From Ancylobacter sp. SL191 (lineage in GTDB: Bacteria > Pseudomonadota > Alphaproteobacteria > Rhizobiales > Xanthobacteraceae): a stretch of DNA of 64,000 nucleotides. The DNA lies in the NCBI RefSeq assembly GCF_026625645.1, contig NZ_CP113056.1, positions 2,207,001 to 2,271,000 on the forward strand, written 5' to 3'. A model generated the notes under the pieces. It did no database searches. It saw nothing but the letters and a program-made list of their open reading frames with translations, and was not told the DNA's origin. Each line of letters opens with the position of its first letter. The first letter of the stretch is position 1. Shown in pieces: positions 16,724-25,739 of this stretch. Both the position numbers and the translations under genes were made by a program.

Positions 16724-17542
16724 ATGACGGGGACAACGGAGTTCATCCGCTCGGGAGAGGCCGAGATCGCCATCTGCGTCGACGGCCCCGCCCATCTGCC
16801 CTGGCTGGTGCTGTCGAACTCGCTCGCGGCCGACATGACCATGTGGGACGACCAGCTTCCCGCGCTCACCCGAAGCCACCGTGTTTTGCGATACGACACG
16901 CGCGGACATGGCCGCAGCACGGCGCCGGCCGGGCCCTACAGCTTCGACATGCTGGTGGACGACCTTCTGACTGCTATGGACGCGGTCGGTGCGGCGCGGG
17001 CCGATCTTCTCGGACTCTCCATGGGCGGCATGACGATGCTGGGTGTCGGGCTGCGCCACCCGGAACGGGTCGGCCGCCTCGTCTGCGCCGCGGCCCGCGC
17101 CGACGCGCCGCCCCCCTTCATCGCCGGCTGGGATCAGCGCATCGCGGCGGTGGAAGGCGGCGGTCTCGCCGCTATTCTCCCTGGCACGCTGGAGCGCTGG
17201 TTCACCCCGAAGGCCCGTGAGGGCCGGCCCGAGATGGTCGATCGAGCGGCGCGGATGATCCTTTCAACGGCACCGGCGGGCTATGTTGGCTGTGCGGAGG
17301 CGTTGAAGCGGCTCGATTATCTGCGTCACCTGCCGAGCCTGCGGCCACCGGCTCTGTTCGTCGCCGGCGAGCACGACGTGGCGGCGCCGGTCGAGGTCAT
17401 GCGTGCGATGAGCGCGACAGCTGCCCACGGGGCCTTCACCGTGCTGCCGGGCGTCGCGCATCTCTGCAACATGGAGGATGCCGCCGGCTTCACTGCGGCG
17501 GTGACGGATTTTCTCGGCGGCACGCGGCAGGCGGCCGAATAG
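16724..17542 (+). CDS. Alpha/beta hydrolase, 3-oxoadipate enol-lactonase-like
   Basis: 272 aa. ATG at 16724 follows GGAGAGGA. The alpha/beta-hydrolase elements are in order: oxyanion strand LVLSNSLAADMTMW, DTRGHGRS, nucleophile elbow GLSMGG, Asp in AGEHDVAAP and His in GVAHLCNME. The NSLAxxxxMW and HLCNME signatures are those of PcaD, which hydrolyses beta-ketoadipate enol-lactone in protocatechuate/catechol degradation. No other pca gene is in the window, so it could be a related lactonase with another substrate. It runs 81 nt ahead of the LVIVD gene. Confidence 0.82.
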   Translation: MTGTTEFIRSGEAEIAICVDGPAHLPWLVLSNSLAADMTMWDDQLPALTRSHRVLRYDTRGHGRSTAPAGPYSFDMLVDDLLTAMDAVGAARADLLGLSMGGMTMLGVGLRHPERVGRLVCAAARADAPPPFIAGWDQRIAAVEGGGLAAILPGTLERWFTPKAREGRPEMVDRAARMILSTAPAGYVGCAEALKRLDYLRHLPSLRPPALFVAGEHDVAAPVEVMRAMSATAAHGAFTVLPGVAHLCNMEDAAGFTAAVTDFLGGTRQAAE

Positions 17543-17623
17543 CCGGGTTAGGATCGCAGGGCCGGGCACCCCAGACCGCACGAGACGGTTGCCGCTGCCA
17601 CGGTTTGCAACACGGAGGACGCC

Positions 17624-18862
17624 ATGCTCGATCACACGCGGCTCGATGATGTGAAGATCGACCTGATCGCGGGGATGCGGCTCATCGGCCACGACCCGAT
17701 TGCCGGCTTCGGTGGTATCGGCGAGGGCATGTCGCTGCAGCGAGCCCCGGACGGGCGGCGCATCCTGTGGCTCGCTCATGAGGGGCCGCCCAAGAACTTC
17801 ACCGGCGTCGATGTCACCGATCCCCGCCGCCCGCGCGTGATCGTGCAGACCGAGCTGCCGCACAACAAGGTCCGCTCCAACTCGCTTGAGACGTCGGGCA
17901 ACCTGATGGCGGTGGCCTACCAGACCTATGGCGTCGGCCTGCAGCCGGCAGGCATCGAGCTGTTCGACATCTCCGTGCCGGAAAATCCCCGCTCGATCAG
18001 CTTCTTCGACTGTTCGGGCCCGTATTCGCGCGGTGTGCATCAGGTCTGGTTCGTCGATGGCGAATTCATTCATTGCGCGGCCGGCGCTGCCGACTTCAGG
18101 CCGCGTCATCTGCTCGATGATCAGGCCTACCGCATCATCGACGTCCGCAACCCTTCCCGCCCCGTCGAGGCCGGGCGGTGGTGGCTGCCGGGCACGGCGG
18201 AGGGCGACGAGGCCCCGCCGCCTGAGCGCCTCGCGATCGACAGCGGCTTTCGCTGCCACAACACCAATATCTACCCGGCGCGCCCCGACCGCGCCTATGT
18301 CGGCTACATTGATGGCGGCTTCCACGTGATGGACATTGCCGACACGTCGCGCCCGACGGTCATCTCAAGCTTCAACCCGAGCCCGCCTTTCCCGGGCTTC
18401 GCGCATACGCTCATGCCGCTGTTCGGCCGCGACCTCGCGGTGGCCACGCATGAATGCATCCACGACAATGGCTTCGACTGGCCCAAGCTCACCTGGCTTC
18501 TCGATATTCGCCGCGAGGACAATCCGGTGCCGCTCAGCACGCTGCCGATGCCGCCCATCGAGGAATATGGTCGCAAGGGCGGGCGCTTCGGCTGCCATAA
18601 CGTGCATGAGAACCCGCCGCGCGACACGGCGCTACAGTCCGAGACGCTGATCTTCTCGACGCTGTTCAATGGCGGGCTGCGCGTGCACGACATCAGCGAT
18701 CCGCTGCGCCCCCGCGAAGTGGCCGCCTTCGTGCCCGCCGCGCCGCCCAAGGCCCGCGTGCCGGCGATCCAGATCAACGAGGTCTATGCCGACGAAACCG
18801 GCCTCGTCTATTGCGCCGACCGGCATATTGGCGGCCTCTACATTCTGGAACTCGACATCTGA
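17624..18862 (+). CDS. LVIVD-repeat beta-propeller protein
   Basis: 412 aa, no signal peptide seen. Blades repeat a pattern of Asp-Val/Ile-(Ser/Thr)-x-Pro-x-x-Pro, for example DVTDPRRP, DISVPENP, DVRNPSRP, DIADTSRP and DISDPLRP, the mark of LVIVD/choice-of-anchor-type propellers. Several His and Cys residues between blades (RCHNTN, GCHNVHENP, ATHECIHDNG) could bind a metal, as in the distantly similar selenium-binding/methanethiol oxidase propellers. The gene is followed 16 nt later by a CobW metallochaperone, consistent with a metalloprotein. Function unproven. Confidence 0.75.
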   Translation: MLDHTRLDDVKIDLIAGMRLIGHDPIAGFGGIGEGMSLQRAPDGRRILWLAHEGPPKNFTGVDVTDPRRPRVIVQTELPHNKVRSNSLETSGNLMAVAYQTYGVGLQPAGIELFDISVPENPRSISFFDCSGPYSRGVHQVWFVDGEFIHCAAGAADFRPRHLLDDQAYRIIDVRNPSRPVEAGRWWLPGTAEGDEAPPPERLAIDSGFRCHNTNIYPARPDRAYVGYIDGGFHVMDIADTSRPTVISSFNPSPPFPGFAHTLMPLFGRDLAVATHECIHDNGFDWPKLTWLLDIRREDNPVPLSTLPMPPIEEYGRKGGRFGCHNVHENPPRDTALQSETLIFSTLFNGGLRVHDISDPLRPREVAAFVPAAPPKARVPAIQINEVYADETGLVYCADRHIGGLYILELDI

Positions 18863-18878
18863 GGGCGGGAGCGACCCG

Positions 18879-19934
18879 GTGCCCCCTGTTCCCGTCCTTC
18901 TGGTCACCGGCTTCCTCGGCAGCGGCAAGAGCACGCTGCTGAACCATTTGCTGCGCGATCCCGGCATGGCGCAGACGGCGGTCATCATCAACGAGTTCGG
19001 CGATGTGGCCATCGACCATCTCCTCGTCGAGAGCGCCATCGAGAATGCGGTTGTGCTGCAGAGCGGCTGCATCTGCTGCACCGTGCGGGGCGATCTCGTC
19101 GATACGCTGGACGACCTCGATGCCAAGGTGCGCCAAGGCCTGCTGCCGCCCTTCACGCGCGTCGCCATCGAGACCACCGGCCTCGCCGACCCGGCGGCAC
19201 TGGTTCACACCTTCCTCACGGAGCGTAGCCTCGTCGAGCGTTTCGTGCTGCGCGCGGTGGTGACGACGGTGGATGCGGTGAATGGCGCAGGCCAGCTCGA
19301 CGACTTCGCCGAGGCGCGCCATCAGGTCGCCCTGGCGGACATCCTGCTGCTGACGAAGGCCGACATCGCTCCCGCCGAAACAACGGTGGCGTTGAGGGCG
19401 CGGCTGGCCGCGATGAACCCCGGCGCGGCGCTGGTGCCGGTGGTGGAGGGTGCCATCAGCCACAAGGATCTGTTCGATCTGGTACCGGATGCCCCGGCGC
19501 GCGCGCAGGACGATGTCTTACGCTGGCTGAACGAACAGGCCTTTGCATCGACCCGTGCGGGCAGCCAGTCCCCGCCGCATGACACCGATATCCGCGCCTT
19601 CGCCGTCACACTGGACCGCCCGGTGGCGCGCGAGGCACTGCGTCTATGGCTCCGGGCGCTGCTATCGCTGCGTGGCGGCGATCTCCTGCGGATGAAGGGC
19701 ATCGTCGCTCTCGCCGGCGAGGAGACGCCGCTGGTGGTTCACGCGGTGCGTGAACTGCTGCACCCGCCAGTCCGTTTGCTGGCATGGCCGAGCGAGGATC
19801 ACAGCACCCGGCTCGTCGTCATTGCCCGCCACATCGAACCCGCCGTGCTGCAGGCAAGCCTCGATATTCTCGTGGGTATCCCGGCCGAGGACGCGCGCAA
19901 GGCGCCCAGCGCCGGCCTGACACCGCCCTCTTGA
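18879..19934 (+). CDS. CobW/COG0523-family GTPase (metallochaperone)
   Basis: 351 aa from a GTG at 18879, preceded by GGGCGGGAG; earlier in-frame starts lie inside the LVIVD gene. Walker A is GFLGSGKST, a Zn/metal site GCICCT follows near residue 65, then the ETTGLADPA switch and LTKADI for guanine specificity. The C-terminal CobW_C domain spans roughly residues 240-340. COG0523 proteins insert or traffic metals (Zn, Co, Fe) in the cytoplasm. Its place 16 nt behind the LVIVD propeller suggests it serves that protein or the neighbouring hydrolase. Confidence 0.9.
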   Translation: MPPVPVLLVTGFLGSGKSTLLNHLLRDPGMAQTAVIINEFGDVAIDHLLVESAIENAVVLQSGCICCTVRGDLVDTLDDLDAKVRQGLLPPFTRVAIETTGLADPAALVHTFLTERSLVERFVLRAVVTTVDAVNGAGQLDDFAEARHQVALADILLLTKADIAPAETTVALRARLAAMNPGAALVPVVEGAISHKDLFDLVPDAPARAQDDVLRWLNEQAFASTRAGSQSPPHDTDIRAFAVTLDRPVAREALRLWLRALLSLRGGDLLRMKGIVALAGEETPLVVHAVRELLHPPVRLLAWPSEDHSTRLVVIARHIEPAVLQASLDILVGIPAEDARKAPSAGLTPPS

Positions 19935-19943
19935 GGCCGCATG

Positions 19944-20489
19944 TCACTCGCCGAGGAGGTTGCGCCGCACGCGAAGAAGGTGGGCGGTCAGCGCGGCTTC
20001 CGCCGTTCGCCCGTCGTGGGCGCGCAGGGCGGCAACAATCTCACGGTGCTCATGGCGATAGGCGTCGCGGCGCTCGGCGGTGATGTTCAGCCGCTTGAGT
20101 TCGCCCCATTCCGCCAATTCACGCGCGCCGGTGATCGTGGCGTAGATGGCGACGATGAGCGGGTTGTGCGTCGCCTCGGCAATGGCCTGATGCAGTGCGG
20201 CGTCCCAGTGCTCGAATGGATGAAGCGCCTCGCACTTGATGTCTTCGTGTGGACCGGCAGGGGGAATCACACGCTGGAGAACCGGCGTAAGAAGCTGCCT
20301 GACTTTCCCGCCGGCAGGCGCCGGCCGATCGATAAGGCCTTCGTCTACGCCATCTTCAACCGCGACCATTCTGGCACGGTCGAGGACAAGGTGATCGAGG
20401 CCTTCGCGGACGGCATTCTCGCGCTCGAGATTCCATGCCGAATGGCACGTAGATCGACCTGTGCACCAATCGGCCACGGACTGACCCAC
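19944..20489 (-). pseudogene. Remnant of a GntR/FadR-type regulator (FCD domain only)
   Basis: The last ~90 residues read as a clean FCD ligand-binding end: HWDAALHQAIAEATHNPL, a metal-ligand HEHREIVAALRAHDG and a basic C-terminal helix. Upstream of that the frame holds sequence that does not resemble FCD, and no winged helix-turn-helix is recognisable on this strand before 20860. An overlapping frame (20345-20578) may hold more of the original. I read it as a truncated, frameshifted regulator that probably once controlled the ABC operon at 20862. An intact fragment expressed without a DNA-binding domain is less likely. Confidence 0.6.
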
Positions 20490-20861
20490 AGACGATCACC
20501 GTGCCGGGCAGCGTGCTGCGGCAGGAGCGTCACGCCTGAAATCGCGGCGCATGACCATGGCGCCACCCTCAGCAACAAAGTGGCCGGCGCTTCAACAGCA
20601 TGGCGGTCGCCTGACGGGCGCCTAGGTTGCGCCTCTATCTCTGGTCTCCGTCGCTTCCGGCCCGGCGCGCCTTCTTAAGCGTCAGGAGCTCCGTATGGCC
20701 CTTTCCTTTGTGGGCGCCGGCACACACCAAAACACCGATCCGTCGCCCTCATGCGGCTCTTGACGGTCGACCTATCGACCTGTCATACCAGTTGACAGCC
20801 GCGATTTCCGTGGCCGCCGGAGTGTGCACAAGACACGCGCGGCGCATCAGGAGGAAATGAC
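20490..20861. other. Gene-poor stretch upstream of the ribose-type ABC operon
   Basis: 372 nt without a convincing gene. It contains decayed sequence from the regulator remnant, then the promoter region of the gene at 20862 with an inverted repeat at 20780-20798, and the Shine-Dalgarno AGGAGGAA just before 20862. Short ORFs on both strands here have no recognisable domains. Confidence 0.5.
20780..20798 (+). promoter_or_regulatory. Inverted repeat overlapping a consensus -35 hexamer
   Basis: CTGTCA (20780-20785) and TGACAG (20793-20798) are perfect inverted repeats with a 7-nt spacer. TTGACA, a consensus -35 hexamer, lies at 20792-20797, so a bound repressor would block the polymerase; no good -10 follows at 17 nt. 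Size and spacing suit a GntR/FCD-type dimer, either the regulator at 25740 or the decayed one at 19944. Confidence 0.45.
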
Positions 20862-22061
20862 ATGGAAGGTGCCTTCAACGCGCCCGGTCTCGGGCTGCGG
20901 CGCTTGCGCTCGGCCTTTTTCGCCGTCGGTATCGCCGTTGGCCTCGGCGGGGCGATACACGCGGCGTCCGCTGAGACTCGCGCTAAGCCGTTCGATGCGT
21001 GGCCGAAATCGGAAGTCATGAAGACGATGAGCCTCGACGAGGCCAAGGCCATCGTCGCGGCGCGGACCGGCCCCCAGACCGAATGGAAGGGCCCGACCAC
21101 CGGCCCGCTGGCGACCAAGGAAGCCGTCACTGTCGTCTATGTCTCAGCCGACCAGTCCTACGTTTCCTTCGTCAATTGGGGCCGTGGCGTCACCGAGGCT
21201 GCGGAAGCGTTGGGCTGGAAGGCCGTGACGCTGAACGGCAAGGGCACGGTCACCGGCACGCTCTCCGCCATGCAGCAGGCGGTCGCGATGAAGCCGGCCG
21301 CCATTGTCACCTCGGCCGATGCAAGCGCCCTGCAGGGGCCGATCAAGCAGGCGGTCGACGCGGGCATTCCGGTCATCGGCATTCATTCGTCAGCCTTTCC
21401 CGGACCGGATCCCGAGACGAGCCTGTTCATGAACATCGGCTCCGATCCGGTGGAGATCGGCGCGGCGCAGGCGGCTTATGTGATCGCCAAGTCCGAGGGC
21501 AAGGCGCGCCTGCTGCACTTCCTGGACAACAGCTTCGCCATCGCCCGCCTCAAGGCTCAGGCCGCGACCGAGCCGGTGAAGAACTGCGAGGGCTGCAAGT
21601 TCCTGGAGATGATCAACATTCCGATCGCCGACCAGACCAAGCGGATTCCTTCGGTCATCTCCGGCGTCATTGCCAATTACGGTGACGACTGGTGGGGCAC
21701 GACCTGCTGCGACAATTTCTATCCCTATATCGCCTCGGCGCTCCGCGCGTCGGGTGTCAGCCCGTCCAAGGTTCGGCTGGTCGGTGCCGATGGCCCGCCC
21801 TCGGCCTATGACATGATCCGCAAGGGCGAATACGAGGTCGCGACCGTTCCCGAGCCCTCGACGCTCTTCGGTTACCAAGCCATCGACAGCGTCGTCCGCG
21901 CCATGGCCGGCGAGGGGCCGGCGAAGTTCGTGCAGCCGGTCTACCTGGTCACCCGTGAGAACGTGGACAAGGAAGGCGGCGACAAGAACGAGTTCATCCC
22001 CAGCAACGGCTTCGCCTGCCACTACATGAATGTCTGGCGCGGCACGAAGAGCGCCTGCTGA
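20862..22061 (+). CDS. Ribose-type ABC transporter substrate-binding protein
   Basis: 399 aa. ATG at 20862 with AGGAGGAA upstream. A signal peptide (basic LRRLR, hydrophobic AVGIAVGLGG, cleavage near ASAET at residue 38) leads a Peripla_BP_4 domain that begins VTVVYVSADQSY. It captures a sugar or sugar derivative in the periplasm for the ATPase and permease at 22139-24665. Unusual are six cysteines in the mature part (KNCEGCKF, TTCCDN, FACHY and the C-terminal residue), enough for three disulfides. Downstream enzymes suggest a sugar lactone or sugar acid as ligand. Confidence 0.9.
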   Translation: MEGAFNAPGLGLRRLRSAFFAVGIAVGLGGAIHAASAETRAKPFDAWPKSEVMKTMSLDEAKAIVAARTGPQTEWKGPTTGPLATKEAVTVVYVSADQSYVSFVNWGRGVTEAAEALGWKAVTLNGKGTVTGTLSAMQQAVAMKPAAIVTSADASALQGPIKQAVDAGIPVIGIHSSAFPGPDPETSLFMNIGSDPVEIGAAQAAYVIAKSEGKARLLHFLDNSFAIARLKAQAATEPVKNCEGCKFLEMINIPIADQTKRIPSVISGVIANYGDDWWGTTCCDNFYPYIASALRASGVSPSKVRLVGADGPPSAYDMIRKGEYEVATVPEPSTLFGYQAIDSVVRAMAGEGPAKFVQPVYLVTRENVDKEGGDKNEFIPSNGFACHYMNVWRGTKSAC

Positions 22062-22138
22062 TCGCGCAGGAGGTCGGCCCGCCCCTGCGTCGCCGACCTC
22101 CTCGCATCCCTGACATGCTCTGTTCCGGGTGCCCAACA

Positions 22139-23662
22139 ATGACCGATGCTTTGCCGCTGCTGGACGTGCGCGGGCTCAACAAGAGATTTTACGGGGCGCT
22201 CGCGCTCAACCATGCGTCCTTTTCGCTCGCCAAGGGCGAGATCCACGCGCTGGTCGGGGAGAACGGCGCGGGCAAATCGACCTTCATCAAGATCCTGGCG
22301 GGCGTTTACGCCGCCGACGAGGGGGAGATCGTGCTGGACGGCGTGCCGGTGGACCCGCGCACGCAGTCGCTGCCACTAGCCTTCGTGCATCAGGATCCCG
22401 CTCTGGTCGATGATCTCAGCGTGGCCGAGAACATCGCGCTGATCGCCGGCTATCCCCGCAGGCGCGGCCTTATTGACTGGCGCGGGGTCACCGACCAGAC
22501 GACCGCGATCTATGAGACGATGCGGCTTCCTCCCGTCGACCCGCGCCGCCTCGTCGCAACGCTCTCGACGCCGGAGAAGGCGATCCTGAACATCGTCCGC
22601 ACCCTGACCCGCACGCCGAAGGTGCTGGTGCTCGACGAGCCCACCGCCGCCTTGCCGGAGCAGGACGCCCACCGGCTGTTCGACGCGATGCGGCGCATGC
22701 GCGAGCAGGGGGCGAGCATCATCTATGTCTCGCACCGGCTGCATGAGCTGTTCGGCCTTGCGGACCGCGTCACTGTCTTTCGGGACGGTGCCCGTGTGCA
22801 TACGGCGCGGATGGATGAGATCACCGGCGGCGATATCGTCGAGCACATGCTGGGGCGCGCGGTCGATCTCACGCATCGGGTCCACACGCCGGTCGCAGAG
22901 GTGCCGCCCGTGCTGGCGGTCGAGAAGCTGGTGGTTGGCCGTCGCGGGCCGCTGGATTTCACGCTGAGGCCGGGCGAAGTCCTGGGGCTCGTGGGTCTGC
23001 GGGGCGGCGGCCAGGAGGCGGTCGGGCGCACCATTTTCGGCGCGATGCGAGCGGATTCCGGCACGATCACGCTGGGTGACCGGCCCTTGCCGCCCGATGA
23101 GCGCATCGCCGACCGGATAGCGGCCGGCATTGCGCTGCTCGCCGGGGATCGAACCAGCGAAAGCACCTTCCCCGGCATGACCCTGATGGAGAACCTGTTC
23201 CCCAACCCGCACATATGCGGGCGCTCGCCTTTCAGCCTCACCCGCCCGGACACCGAGCGGCGCAACGCACGGGCACGGCTCAATCATTTCGATGTCCGCC
23301 CGCGCAACGAAGCGGCGCTCATCGACTGGCTCAGCGGCGGCAACCAGCAAAAGGTCTGCCTTGCCCGCTGGTTGGAAGCCAATGCGCGGGTGGTGATCCT
23401 GGAGGAGCCGACCGCCGGCGTGGATATCGGTGCCAAGATCGCCATCCACGCCATGCTGCGCGACGCGGCCGCCAGTGGACGCGCCATTCTCGTCATCTCC
23501 TCCGATCTCGAGGAAGTCGCCACCCTGTGCGACCGCGCGCTCGTCATTGATCGTGGCCGCGCGGCGGGCGAACTCACCGGCGAGCGTCTGACGGTCGATG
23601 GACTGATCGCCCTTTCCACTCTGGGCGCCGCCTGCGCCCTTGCCCCCGCTTCCGGAGGATAG
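22139..23662 (+). CDS. Ribose-type ABC transporter ATP-binding protein (two NBDs)
   Basis: 507 aa from the ATG at 22139 (an ATG at 22115 is in frame but lacks a ribosome site). Two tandem nucleotide-binding domains in the RbsA/MglA pattern. The first has Walker A GENGAGKST, Q-loop FVHQDP and Walker B VLVLDEPTA; its signature is replaced by TLSTPEKA. The second lacks a normal Walker A (GLRGGGQEA) but keeps signature LSGGNQQK and VVILEEPTAG. A degenerate second NBD is usual for this family, but the altered signature in the first is less common. It couples to the permease 4 nt downstream. Confidence 0.9.
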   Translation: MTDALPLLDVRGLNKRFYGALALNHASFSLAKGEIHALVGENGAGKSTFIKILAGVYAADEGEIVLDGVPVDPRTQSLPLAFVHQDPALVDDLSVAENIALIAGYPRRRGLIDWRGVTDQTTAIYETMRLPPVDPRRLVATLSTPEKAILNIVRTLTRTPKVLVLDEPTAALPEQDAHRLFDAMRRMREQGASIIYVSHRLHELFGLADRVTVFRDGARVHTARMDEITGGDIVEHMLGRAVDLTHRVHTPVAEVPPVLAVEKLVVGRRGPLDFTLRPGEVLGLVGLRGGGQEAVGRTIFGAMRADSGTITLGDRPLPPDERIADRIAAGIALLAGDRTSESTFPGMTLMENLFPNPHICGRSPFSLTRPDTERRNARARLNHFDVRPRNEAALIDWLSGGNQQKVCLARWLEANARVVILEEPTAGVDIGAKIAIHAMLRDAAASGRAILVISSDLEEVATLCDRALVIDRGRAAGELTGERLTVDGLIALSTLGAACALAPASGG

Positions 23663-23666
23663 CCTC

Positions 23667-24665
23667 GTGGTCCCGGCAACCCATGCGCGCCTGTTCAAGG
23701 CGCTGTCCGAATTCGTCTCGAACTATGGCCTGCTCATCGTCTTCGTGCTGGTGATCGTGACCTTCGCGACGCTGAGGCCCACGACATTCCTGTCCGTCGG
23801 CAACATCGGCAATCTGTTGACCAGCCAGTCGATCACGGCGCTGCTGGCCTTTGCGGTCATGCTGCCGCTGACCACCGGACGCTTCGACATGTCGGTGGGC
23901 TACCATATCGGCCTCGCCCATGTGCTGATGATCGGCCTGCAGGTGAATGCCGGCATGTCCTGGCCGGTGGCGGCGGCGATCGTGATGGTGACCGGGCTCG
24001 CCATCGGGCTCGCCAACGGCATTCTCGTCGCGCGGCTCAAGATCGATGCCTTCATCGCCACGATGGGCGTCGGGTCGCTGCTCTATGGCGTGTCCAACTG
24101 GTACACGGACGGGCAGCAGATTCCCGGCTTCAGCCTCCCCGACAGCTTCACCGGCCTGACCGGCTCCCTGCATGGCGTGCCGATTACCGCGCTCTACGTC
24201 ACGGTCGTCGCAGTGCTGCTTTGGGTGCTGCTCGAGCGGATGCCGGTCGGGCGCAGCCTCTACGTCATTGGCTCGAACCCTCGTGCCGCCGAGCTCTCCG
24301 GCCTTGCCGTCCCCGACTATGTGGCGGGCGCCTTTGTGGGCTCCGGCTTCCTCTGCGCGCTGGCGGGCATTCTCCTGGCTTCCATCCTTCGCGCGGCGAC
24401 CCCCTCCGTGGGGCCTGAATATCTGCTTCCGGCCTTTGCCGGCGTGCTGCTTGGTGCCACTTCGATCAAGCCGGGCCGGGTGAATGTGGTGGGCACCGTG
24501 CTCGCCGTGCTGGTTCTCGCCTTCTCCTTCTCCGGCGTGCAGCAACTCGGGGCGGCCTTCTACGTCGAGTACTTCTTCAATGGCGGCATTCTGATCCTCG
24601 CGGTCAGCCTCTCCGTCTACGCCGCCATTCGGCGGCGCAAGGCCGCTGTCGCGGCGTCGTCCTGA
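23667..24665 (+). CDS. Ribose-type ABC transporter permease
   Basis: 332 aa from a GTG at 23667; GGAGGA at 23654-23659 fixes this start over a TTG at 23640. About nine or ten hydrophobic helices and the BPD_transp_2 motif GxxVGxxN-like segment (GLAIGLANGILVARLKIDAFIATMG broken across a helix) with the coupling region SLYVIGSNPRAAELSGL identify an RbsC-type permease. It forms the inner-membrane channel of the system at 20862-23662. Confidence 0.9.
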   Translation: MVPATHARLFKALSEFVSNYGLLIVFVLVIVTFATLRPTTFLSVGNIGNLLTSQSITALLAFAVMLPLTTGRFDMSVGYHIGLAHVLMIGLQVNAGMSWPVAAAIVMVTGLAIGLANGILVARLKIDAFIATMGVGSLLYGVSNWYTDGQQIPGFSLPDSFTGLTGSLHGVPITALYVTVVAVLLWVLLERMPVGRSLYVIGSNPRAAELSGLAVPDYVAGAFVGSGFLCALAGILLASILRAATPSVGPEYLLPAFAGVLLGATSIKPGRVNVVGTVLAVLVLAFSFSGVQQLGAAFYVEYFFNGGILILAVSLSVYAAIRRRKAAVAASS

Positions 24666-24715
24666 TCACCCGCCCTGTTCCTAAGGGCGGCCGCCGCCCC
24701 GAAAAGGAGTTCGCC

Positions 24716-25639
24716 ATGTCTCGTGTCGCCATTATCGGCTGCGGCGTCGTCGGTTCGTCCTGGGCGCTCGTCTTCGCGCGCGCCGGCCATGCTGTCGTGG
24801 TTCATGATCCTTCGCCCGACGCGGCGAAGGGCACCCTCGCCTTCGTAAAGGCATCGCTCGAAGGCAATCCTCACGCTGGCACTATCCTGTCGCGCATCGC
24901 GACGGCCGGAACGCTGGAGGAGGCCGTCGCCGGTGCCGACTATGTGCAGGAGAGCGCGCCGGAGCGCCTGCCGATCAAGCAGGCCCTCTACGCGCAGTTG
25001 GATCGCCTTGTGGCGCCCGGCGTGGTGATTGGCAGCTCGACTTCCGGTCTGCCAGCCTCGTCCTTCACCGAGGCGCTGGCGACGCGAGAGCGTTGCCTCG
25101 TCGTCCACCCGATCAACCCGCCGCACCTCATTCCGCTGGTCGAACTGGTGCCCGCGCCATGGACCAGTGCGGAGGCTCTGGACACCGCCGGGAACCTGAT
25201 GACGGCGGTCGGTCAGGCACCGATCCGGCTGAGCCGGGAGATCAACGGTTTCGTGGTCAACCGCCTGCAAAGCGCGCTGCTGGGCGAAGCCTTTCGTCTC
25301 GTCGAGGACGGCATCGTCTCGGCTGGCGATGTGGACAAGGCTGTGGCCGATGGACTGGGGCTACGCTGGTTCTTCATGGGCCCCTTCGAGACCATCGATC
25401 TGAATGCCGCCACCGGTGTTGCCGAGTACTGCCGCAACCTTGGCCCGATGTATTACGGCCTCGCCAAGGAGCAGGCGGATCCTAGGGAATGGAGCGCGCC
25501 GCTGGTCGGCACGATCGAGGCCGAGCGTCGGCAGGCGACGGCGGCTTCGGCGCTGCCGGAGCGTCGTTTGTGGCGCGACCGCTGGCTCGATGCCCTGGTT
25601 GCGACCAAGGCCCGGCTGCGCGAAGAGCTGGGACGATAG
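24716..25639 (+). CDS. 3-hydroxyacyl-CoA dehydrogenase-like / L-gulonate 3-dehydrogenase-type enzyme
   Basis: 307 aa. The Rossmann GCGVVGSSWA (residues ~8-17) binds NAD; VQESAPERL and SSTSGLPAS follow; HPINPPHLIPLVELVPAP carries the catalytic His region typical of lambda-crystallin/CRYL1 proteins. These oxidise L-gulonate, carnitine or other 3-hydroxy acids rather than acyl-CoA. Shine-Dalgarno AAAAGGAG lies ahead of 24716. Being between a sugar ABC transporter and an SMP-30 lactonase, a 3-hydroxy sugar acid is the likely substrate. Confidence 0.85.
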   Translation: MSRVAIIGCGVVGSSWALVFARAGHAVVVHDPSPDAAKGTLAFVKASLEGNPHAGTILSRIATAGTLEEAVAGADYVQESAPERLPIKQALYAQLDRLVAPGVVIGSSTSGLPASSFTEALATRERCLVVHPINPPHLIPLVELVPAPWTSAEALDTAGNLMTAVGQAPIRLSREINGFVVNRLQSALLGEAFRLVEDGIVSAGDVDKAVADGLGLRWFFMGPFETIDLNAATGVAEYCRNLGPMYYGLAKEQADPREWSAPLVGTIEAERRQATAASALPERRLWRDRWLDALVATKARLREELGR

Positions 25640-25739
25640 TCGCGCAGCCTCTGCAGAGGGGCGGCGATGTGTGCCGCTTTGGTTGTATGCCGAACGCAGG
25701 CACACTCGCTGCCGCCCGAACTGAACGGAATCGAACCGC

